From Gentiana macrophylla (Eukaryota; Streptophyta; Magnoliopsida; Gentianales; Gentianaceae), in contig CM047808.1 in the NCBI GenBank assembly GCA_026214975.1, forward strand, positions 49,913,073 to 49,977,072: 64,000 bases of DNA. The letters run 5' to 3'. Below are positions 57,342 to 64,000 of this stretch, in pieces. The position numbers were made by a program, and so were the translations under genes. The notes beneath the pieces are model-generated. The model was given only the letters and a program-made list of their open reading frames with translations, did not search any database and was not told where the DNA came from. The first letter of the stretch is position 1. Each line of letters starts with the position of its first letter.

Positions 57342-58079
57342 ATGCAACGGTAGATCAGCTGTGGTGCGAATAAAGACTCCATTTTTCTTTCTGTCTTTAA
57401 TTTGAAAAGAGTACCATGCTAGAAAACAACATTTATAGTATCCGAATTTTATATAAATCCAACAACAATCTTATAGTTATTAAAGGCGTAGAACTTATTG
57501 AAGTTCATCTTTGATGGAGCATTGTGGTGGGCATATGAAGTAATTTTGTACTAGATCTGCTCCTGCCTGAACTCCTAAGGAACAAAGCGAGTCTCTCTGC
57601 TTATTTTTAAGGAAACAGTTAATATTCTGAAAGCCTAAAAAGCAGAGACATTGTTTTTTATTCGCTTAGTTTATTAACACAACTGTCAGGAAAAACAAAC
57701 CGAGCGATAACCCTTAACAATGGTACCACAAAATAATAATCAGAAGGAAAAAATACAAAACATCAAATTTTCGTGGTTTTCGGCAATGTGTAGACTAGTC
57801 ACAGGAGAAAGAGAAAATATTAATATAGTGGAAAAATACAAAAGATAAAAGCATTTGATAGTTTATCTTAATTAGTACAACTAATGGTATATCATAAAAT
57901 AATAGGCTAAACATCTTATATATAATAGCCTAAATCGGCTACACAAATGTAATATGCCGATGTGGGATTAATTTGGCTAAACAAATTTGCACTTTGCCAC
58001 ATCTAAACAAATCTCCACCATGGGACAAAGAATCACATCCACAAATAGTAATACTACTCTTTCTCCACAAACTCCAAAA
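57342..58079 (-). repeat. LTR-like and flank, minus arm
   Basis: Reverse complement of 33755-32720 without the Stowaway-like MITE. The LTR-like block starts (minus) TGTTTAGATGTGGC at 58009, after GGTGGAGATT, and may end near 57523. No gene. Confidence 0.55.
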
Positions 58080-59310
58080 TAATCAAATAATGTCAAACAA
58101 GTCCAAGCACTGCTTGAACTTGACAAATAAGCGACGCTTCGTAATGTCTAACTCTAAACGTGACAATGTCGAAATTGCAGAAGTACCAATGATTGTGGAT
58201 CCCTGCTTAACATACAAACCACAAGACCTGCAAGATTTCATAACAATAAAACCACCTTTAATAAGCTTCAGAACTCCACCTTTAACGGTGTACCTAAATC
58301 TAAGAGCCTCAAGCGTGCCCAAAGAGAATAGATTTTTCTTCGAATCTAGAACATGTCAGACTTTTTTAAGTGTTTTGACAACACCATAATTGATCTTAAT
58401 CCAACCCGTACCAATACAGAAACCTTGCAAACAGCGTCGTTGCCTAATGAAACAACTCCACCCTAAACTGAACCATATGTGAAAACCAATCCCTATTGGG
58501 ACACATATGATACATGCAACCAGAATTCAAGATCCATTCATTAACAGACCTTAATTTATCATTAGCAATGAAGATATCTCCATCACTCTCATCTTCTACA
58601 AAACTGGCCGGAACATACTCTTTACCACGCTCTTTCTTATTTTCACGCTTTTCTTGGTTCTTAAGTCGAAAGCAATCAGATTTGATATGTCCAATATTTT
58701 TACAATAATTGCATGTCAAATCTTTATGTCTGGGATTTGAAACAAAATTTTCACTATATCCTTCTTACTTGATCTACCCCGAACTACGTGCACTTCTGCC
58801 TGATGACTACTACTTCCCCCAGTTATGTCTTTATCAATCTGTTCTTTCAATTTCAAAATCGACTTAATTTCTTTATAAGAAATAGAGTATCCTTACCATA
58901 AAATGTTGTGCCACAACCACATAAAGTTAAAGGTCTCAACATCATCAATTATTCCCACAGCATTTTCATTATGGTAAAACACTCGGTGACTGAAGAATTA
59001 CCCTGTTTCATTGCAAAAATTTCGTTCAATACGTCTGCATTCTATCAAATCAACCACAAGAAAACAATTCATACAAATCAAGCCATACTTCCCAAGTTGT
59101 GTTAGTATACATGATACTTTGAGCAATCGGTTGAGAAATTAACTGTGTTCATAATCCACGAAAAAGCCATATTATTGCACTGATTGCGGGCTGCATCGAG
59201 TCTATCATGTGTAGTAGGCATAGGTATTGATTCTTCTATCAGACATGTTTTGTTTTTCGAAAATAGCTCTATCTTCATCGCCATGCTGCATATAGGGCCG
59301 GTCTTGGAAA
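58080..59310 (-). pseudogene. Copia gag/protease remnant, minus arm
   Basis: Minus strand. Gag begins upstream of 59284 with a block reading RNQCNNMAFSWIMNTV, then EIFAMKQGNSSVTECFT (about 59010). The zinc knuckle CNYCKNIGHIKSDC is at 58700, and the protease motif [18 protein letters not shown] at 58520 has Asn in place of the catalytic Asp. A pre-integrase block to about 58083 (VKQGSTIIGTSAIS) comes last. No RT, and the polypurine tract and LTR follow immediately, as in the plus arm. It is therefore the same internally deleted element, with more of gag kept. Confidence 0.75.
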
Positions 59311-59652
59311 TTTTTGGGCCTTCTACGAAGTCGCCGAATTAGCCTTTTAATTCGAGGTTTTTTTCCTCAATAAAATGTATTCAAAATATTAGTTCACTAT
59401 TGCGCTTTTAACATCCGTAGATACAAAATTCAATTCATTGATAGTCTCAAAATCCGGGAACCAATACTGCAATTTCCTGAGAATATTTATGGTTTCCCAG
59501 AGCGAAAACATTTTTTTTCCAAAATATATATATTAATTTGTGGTAAAAGATACCATATAATCAAGAAGCACCGACCGTTTTTTCTTGAATCAAACTAGTG
59601 AAACAACCCATCTTCTTGTCACTATTTGAATATGATATACGTGAAGGATGTT
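59311..59652. other. Spacer with hAT-like and BAHD-flank fragments
   Basis: No gene. TAGGGCCGGTCTTGGA at about 59293-59308 resembles one end of a hAT MITE, but no matching end was found. At 59567-59640 GTTTTTTCTTGAATCAAACT and the following bases resemble the BAHD 3' flank at 36500-36560. Confidence 0.4.
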
Positions 59653-59810
59653 GATACATCCACTACACATATTGTGTGGTGGAATTCACCACACACTTTT
59701 CATCCATTGATTTTTATGACTACACACTTTAATCAATAGTACTACCTTTTAATCAATGGCTACAAAGTGGTAGTGAATGTTCACTACACAATATGTGTAG
59801 TGAACATATC
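59653..59810. mobile_element. Palindromic MITE-like element
   Basis: About 158 bp. The left side CACTACACATATTGTG and the right side CACAATATGTGTAGTG are long inverted repeats that extend through CCATTGATT / AATCAATGG to near the centre, giving arms of some 70 bp. The exact ends and target duplication are unclear. Confidence 0.6.
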
Positions 59811-59835
59811 ATTTTCCTATACGTGCAGTATTCTT

Positions 59836-60170
59836 GTAGGAGTGATGCACCAACAGTTTCATTAATTTTAATGACTAATGTGGCAAGTGCTAGATGGATT
59901 TTTGCTCATACACGCATTTCGTTGAACACCTGACTACAAAAGTTGGTTTAGGTAGTTGTAACTGAATTGGCTCGTGTTACTCACTATAAATACTGATTAG
60001 CAGTCCCATTGTACAATTAGAAGAGTTAATTGAAGTTAGGAAAGATCAATTCAGAAAAAAAATTGTAAAACCGTTTTCCCGCTCATTTTATTGTTTGAAT
60101 GAAGAAGATGATCTTCATCACTTTCACTTAGTCTTTATTATGTTATTGTTTCTGTAAACTTCCGATTCAC
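59836..60170 (+). repeat. Putative short 5' LTR of an Ale-like Copia
   Basis: It probably runs from TGTAGGAGTGATGC to about ATTCACA. The primer site TGGTATCAGAGAC follows at 60184-60196. A short LTR of about 330 bp suits Ale-type Copia. The left edge is a guess because the other LTR is not in the window. Confidence 0.4.
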
Positions 60171-60183
60171 ATTACTTTTAACG

Positions 60184-60196
60184 TGGTATCAGAGAC
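60184..60196 (+). other. Primer binding site (initiator tRNA-Met type)
   Basis: TGGTATCAGAGAC differs by one base from the common Copia site TGGTATCAGAGCC. Gag starts 74 bp later. Confidence 0.75.
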
Positions 60197-60269
60197 ATAG
60201 TGATTTCCAATATTATTCTTTCACATTTTTATACTTAGTTCTTGATCAATTTTCTTGGAGCATTTATCA

Positions 60270-61229
60270 ATGGCTGCCACCGGTGTTTCTGCAAATTTTG
60301 GAATTAGTCTAGATAATCCAAGTCTAGTTTTGGTTCAGCCTTTGTTAAAGGGGGTGGACAATTTCAATCACCGGAAGCGTTCTATGACTAAGATGCTTTC
60401 ATCTTATGGAAAACTTGCGTTTCTGGACGGATCTTCCACCATGCCTGAAGTAACAAATCCTGGCTATGTTTCTTTGATGCAAGTGAACGATTTGGTTCAT
60501 TCTTGGTTGGTTAAATCGATGATTCTATCTGTAGCAGAAAGTGTCATGTACTATGACACTGCAAGAGATATTTGGATTGATTTGTAAGAAATTTTTGGTA
60601 GAGGAAAAGCTTATAGATTATCCAATTTGGAAGAAGAAATTGAGAGAACCAAGCAGGAAATTTTGATCCAGCGATTATTACGCAAAATTGAAGTCCTTTG
60701 GGATCAATATCTTGTTTTACGCCCTATTCCGTCTTGTACCTGCCCAACTCTCCAGATTATGAGAGAATACTATGATAATGCATATACAAATCGATCTCTC
60801 TAAAAGGTTTGAAAAGGAATTTTGCCAATATAAAGTCATGCTAATGACTTTGCCCTTGCCTGGCATTACAGCTTTTGTGATGGCATTGAATCATGATTCT
60901 GTAGTACTTGCATCATAATCAGACAGTAGAGACCTTGAATTTGGTGATGTATATGTTGTGATGCAGTCAAGGTTTCAAGGGCAAGGTAGAGATCAAGGAA
61001 CATGTTCTGGTAATTCTGGGAGAGGCCAAGATGCTTATAAGAAGCCGTAGTGTACCTATTATGGAAAAGAGGACCATACTATAGAAAAGTGCTACAAGAA
61101 GTATGGTTTTCCTCCTAAATTTGGTAGGGGAAGAGGTTTTGTAGCTAATAATGTTGTTGTGGATGAACAATCTAGGGGTTCACATCTTGGTTCATCGATT
61201 ACGTTCGGTTTTGAGCCTTTGGTTCTACA
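60270..61229 (+). pseudogene. Ale-like Copia gag
   Basis: Likely start ATG 60270 (MAATGVSANF). The gag domain has LLKGVDNFNHRKRSM and SWLVKSMILSVAESVMYYDTARDIWIDL, then a stop at 60585. It continues broken to a degenerate zinc knuckle CTYYGKEDHTIEKC at about 61060, where the second Cys is Tyr. No functional product expected. Confidence 0.75.
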
Positions 61230-61688
61230 ATGACTATAAGTCAATCACAATATGATCACCTTTTGTCCCAAATTCAAAGCCTACAACCAACCACAAATCA
61301 GTGCAATTTAGTAGTCTTAGTAGTAGGATCTAGGTCTCAATGTCCAGGTATCGTTGACAGTAGTACTCACTGGATCATGGATTCAGGAGCTACTAATCAT
61401 ATTTTTGTTACTTTGCAAAATATGGTTGATGTTAATATTGCATCAAATTTGTTAGTTTAATTACCCAATGGCACTTCTATCATGGCAACACACACTGGAA
61501 AAGTACAGCTTAATAAGTTCTTGGTGTTACAGAATGTTTTTTGCATACCTGATTTCGAATACAACTTGATTTCTATTAGAAAGCTAACTGCACATAGTAA
61601 TTCGGTGGTTGCTTTTCATCCTAACAGCTATGTTATGTAGGACCTAAAGAATTTGAGGAAGATTGGTACAACTGATCTTTAGAATGGA
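61230..61688 (+). pseudogene. Ale-like Copia protease
   Basis: The catalytic motif WIMDSGATNHI lies at about 61372-61404, in a frame open from 61230 to 61458. The following region (VLQNVFCIPDFEYNLISI) is the usual protease-to-integrase linker and holds two more stops. Confidence 0.75.
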
Positions 61689-62937
61689 TTGAACAATCTT
61701 ATTGCAGATCACCAGAAGTCGTGTTTTACTGTTTTTAGCAATATATGTCAAAATTGTGATAGAACTTGTTCTTTACTTTGGCACGGTAGATTAGGTCGTC
61801 CATCAATTGAAATAATGAAAGTCTTACATACTATTGATAGAAACATTAAAGTTCCTCTACATGATTGTACCAATTGTCCTTTAGGAAAACAAAAAAGTCA
61901 AAGTTTCCTGTTAGTTCTCATTTCTATCTCTTTTTTTGATCTTATTCAAGTTGATATTTGGGGGCGAAACAGATTGCCTACCATAGATGGTGATTACTAT
62001 ATCTTTTCAATAGTTGATGACTATAGTAGATTTACTTGGCTTTTCTTAATGAAAAGTAAATCTGATACTAATGTTTTGCTACAGCAGTTCTGTAATATGG
62101 TACAAACTCAGTATGATAGATGCATTAATGTGATAAGATCTAATCATGGATGAGAGTTTAACATGAAGTGTATTACAGAACAAAGGGTATTGTTCATCAA
62201 AAGTCTTGTGTTAGGACTCCTCAATAGAATGGATTAATTGAAAGCAAACATCAACATATCTTGAATGTTGCTAGGGCACTAAGATTATTGGGGTCATTGT
62301 GTTTTGCATGCAGTATAATTGATCAATCTCATCCCAACTCCAATGCTTAAAATTATGACTCATTGTCAGTTAATGTACAACAAGGCACCAATTTATGACA
62401 ATTTAAAAGTATTTGGTTGTTTTTGTTTTGTGTCCACACCTTCACAAGGTAGGGGTAAATTTGATGACAGAAGTACAAAGTCTGTCTTTCTAGGTTTTGA
62501 AGATCACATGAAAGGTTACAAAGCTTTGAATCTTCAAACTATGAATATATCTATTTCTAGGGATGCCATGCTTTATGAACACTCATTTCCTTTTTCAGAT
62601 CTTCTTAATCTGACTTCTAACAATGATTTGTGCATGTTATTACCTCTTTATGATGAACATATAGGTGTTAGCTCTGCATCCAATATAGATTCTACATCCC
62701 AAAGGCATGATCAATCTTCTGACCAATCTCAAAACTATGTTCCTACACAACCTACAAATCACAGAATATCTCATAGGATAACATCAACTCCTACTTATTT
62801 TTATGATTATGTCTATATTAACCCTACATATAGAACTTCACCACACACCTTAAATCATGTTTTGTCATACCTTAATCTTTCAACTCATTATCAGGGGTTC
62901 ATTAGCAATATAAATGCAGACACTTAACTTACCACAT
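61689..62937 (+). pseudogene. Ale-like Copia integrase
   Basis: The zinc-binding N-terminus is LLWHGRLGRPS and CTNCPLGKQKSQSF. The core has VDIWGR and IVDDYSRFTWLF, then VIRSNHG and a stop at 62151, with Asn for the second catalytic Asp. After a broken third-residue region, the standard post-core block VFGCFCFVSTP and VFLGFEDHMKGYK occupies 62319-62600. A Ser/Gln-rich linker follows to 62925. Inactive. Confidence 0.78.
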
Positions 62938-63150
62938 ATCAGGCAGCAGCAGGGGATCCAAATTGGCAAGATAGCCTGGAAAATGAGCTTAAAGCCCTAT
63001 AAAGCACCAACATTTAGACACTAGTTGATTTACTTAAAAGCATCAAGCCTATCGGTTGCAAGTGGGTGTACAGAATCAAAAGAAAGGCTGATGGCAGTAT
63101 TCAAATATACAAAGCAAGGCTAGTAGGAAAGGGTTTTACACAAACAGAAG
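62938..63150 (+). pseudogene. Start of Ale-like Copia RT, truncated
   Basis: It reads QAAAGDPNWQDSLENELKAL, then a stop, then KPIGCKWVYRIKRKADGS and ARLVGKGFTQTE. These are the first RT blocks of Copia. At 63151 the match ends and unrelated sequence starts, so the palm with its catalytic Asp residues is missing. Confidence 0.8.
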
Positions 63151-63734
63151 TGGTAACGTGGAAATTATCTCAGGTTATCCGCGGTAGTGTTATGGTGGAT
63201 ATCTGGTTGTTATAGTGGTGCTATTTATGAGGATTGATGGAGGAGCTGTATGCTCCGGTGGTGGTGCCGTGTAATGCAAAAGAGAATGGGAGAATTTGGC
63301 TTTGCCTTATCTTTTATTCCTCAGACCAGAACCTCCTTAGAAGGGTTACATATGGCCCAATTTATAGGGAAGTTGTTATACATTGTCAGATAATTACGAT
63401 AAAGGACATTGAGGGTGCGGACACATAACGAATGCTCTGTCCACCGGCGAGGTGGGGCGGCTCCAAACTTGGGATGTATGCTACATGCTAGCGGATTATC
63501 CCGATGATGGCCGGTCCCTTCTCCTACCGTGGGCGAGCAGCCGATCCTATGTGTACTCAGCCGGTGTCGCAGTGATCGGAGCGACAGTCCCGAGCCATAA
63601 TTAGGAATATCTCTATCAATGACCCCCTACTCCGTACCCTGGGCATTTCTCGATGTCGGGTGGGGAGTATTTTCTTGGAAGATCGCCGCTTATTGGATGG
63701 TTCCTCTTTCGCTCGATCCGATACCTCGGTCCTT
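63151..63734. other. Unrelated GC-richer insert, possibly an LTR
   Basis: It starts TGGTAACGTGG at the break in the Copia RT. No ORF with a motif. The higher GC and the tandem repeat that follows resemble the long LTRs of some Gypsy elements, but neither a partner LTR nor a target duplication is in view. Confidence 0.3.
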
Positions 63735-64000
63735 TAGCTTAGCCTGTGGCGAAGTCGTGTGTGGGCGGATAGCCTTGACTTCATAGGATTTGGCATCTTG
63801 GGCTTTTAACCTAGCCTGTGGCGAAGTCGTGTTTGGGCGGATAGCCTTGACTTTATAGGATTTGGCATCTTGGGCTTTTAGCCTAGCCTGTGGCGAAGTC
63901 GTATTTGGGCGGATAGCCTTGACTTCATATGATTTGGCATCTTGGGCTTTTATGCCTAGCCGATTCGAAGCTTTTATTGGGCGAGTAGCCTAAGCTTCTG
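63735..64000 (+). repeat. 72-bp tandem repeat
   Basis: AGCCTGTGGCGAAGTCGTGT recurs at 63741, 63813 and 63885 (72-bp spacing) and in altered form at 63958. Copies differ at a few positions. The array continues past the window edge. Confidence 0.88.

Larger units (their letters stand above)
39851..58870 (-). repeat. Minus arm of the large inverted duplication
   Basis: It reads as the reverse complement of 31941-36880, expanded by a Tat Gypsy element (40918-54098) and a LINE (54762-57333). The inner breakpoint is inside the BAHD coding region. The outer one continues into more of the same Copia gag (58870-59310), which the plus arm lacks. Confidence 0.8.

Overview
This is a stretch of nuclear DNA from a flowering plant, almost certainly a eudicot. 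The base composition, the plant-specific retrotransposon lineages, the TRIM, hAT and Stowaway-type elements, and a plant BAHD acyltransferase all point that way. An asterid (Lamiales-like) source is a guess from the flavour of the retroelement proteins, not something the sequence proves. Only one intact, ordinary host gene is visible: an intronless BAHD acyltransferase on the minus strand at 36695-37948. Nearly everything else is a nest of transposable elements, most of them broken by stops, frameshifts, deletions and later insertions.

Left part (1-31.9 kb). The window opens in the 3' end of a SIRE-like Copia element on the plus strand (third ORF, polypurine tract, LTR to 3016). After about 0.9 kb of spacer come two tandem units of a minus-strand Gypsy family that has a protease ORF first and a 'putative plant transposon protein' ORF later, with no reverse transcriptase between them (about 4.0-16.0 kb, ending at 31.57-31.8 kb). 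One LTR at 13092-14405 is shared by the two units. A coding-free LTR element with two LTRs and a perfect TSD (4605-9817) sits in the first unit. A large Copia element (16029-31568, TSD CTATC) sits in the protease of the second unit. Nearly the whole interior of that Copia has been replaced by an opposite-strand SIRE-like Copia (19694-29702).

Middle and right part (31.9-59 kb). A segment at 31941-36880 is repeated in inverted orientation at 39851-58870, around the BAHD gene. The plus arm ends inside the intact BAHD gene. The minus arm carries only the last 60 or so codons of that gene plus its 3' flank. Each arm received its own insertions, and the other arm often shows the empty site: a Stowaway-like MITE and two hAT-like elements in the plus arm, and a 13-kb Tat-lineage Gypsy element (40918-54098, TSD GAGCA) and a LINE (54762-57333) in the minus arm. 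The Tat element carries an antisense ORF and has itself been hit by a solo LTR, a hAT MITE with a tRNA-like segment, and a tandem TRIM array with four 85-bp LTRs.

Right end (59-64 kb). A degenerate Copia gag (minus strand), a small palindromic MITE and a degenerate Ale-like Copia (plus strand, about 59.8-63.15 kb) are followed by an abrupt switch into unrelated sequence that ends in a 72-bp tandem repeat running off the window.

No rRNA gene, functional tRNA gene, CRISPR array or bacterial-type operon is present. Boundaries supported by TSDs, PBS/PPT pairs or empty sites are given to the base. All identity statements are by eye.
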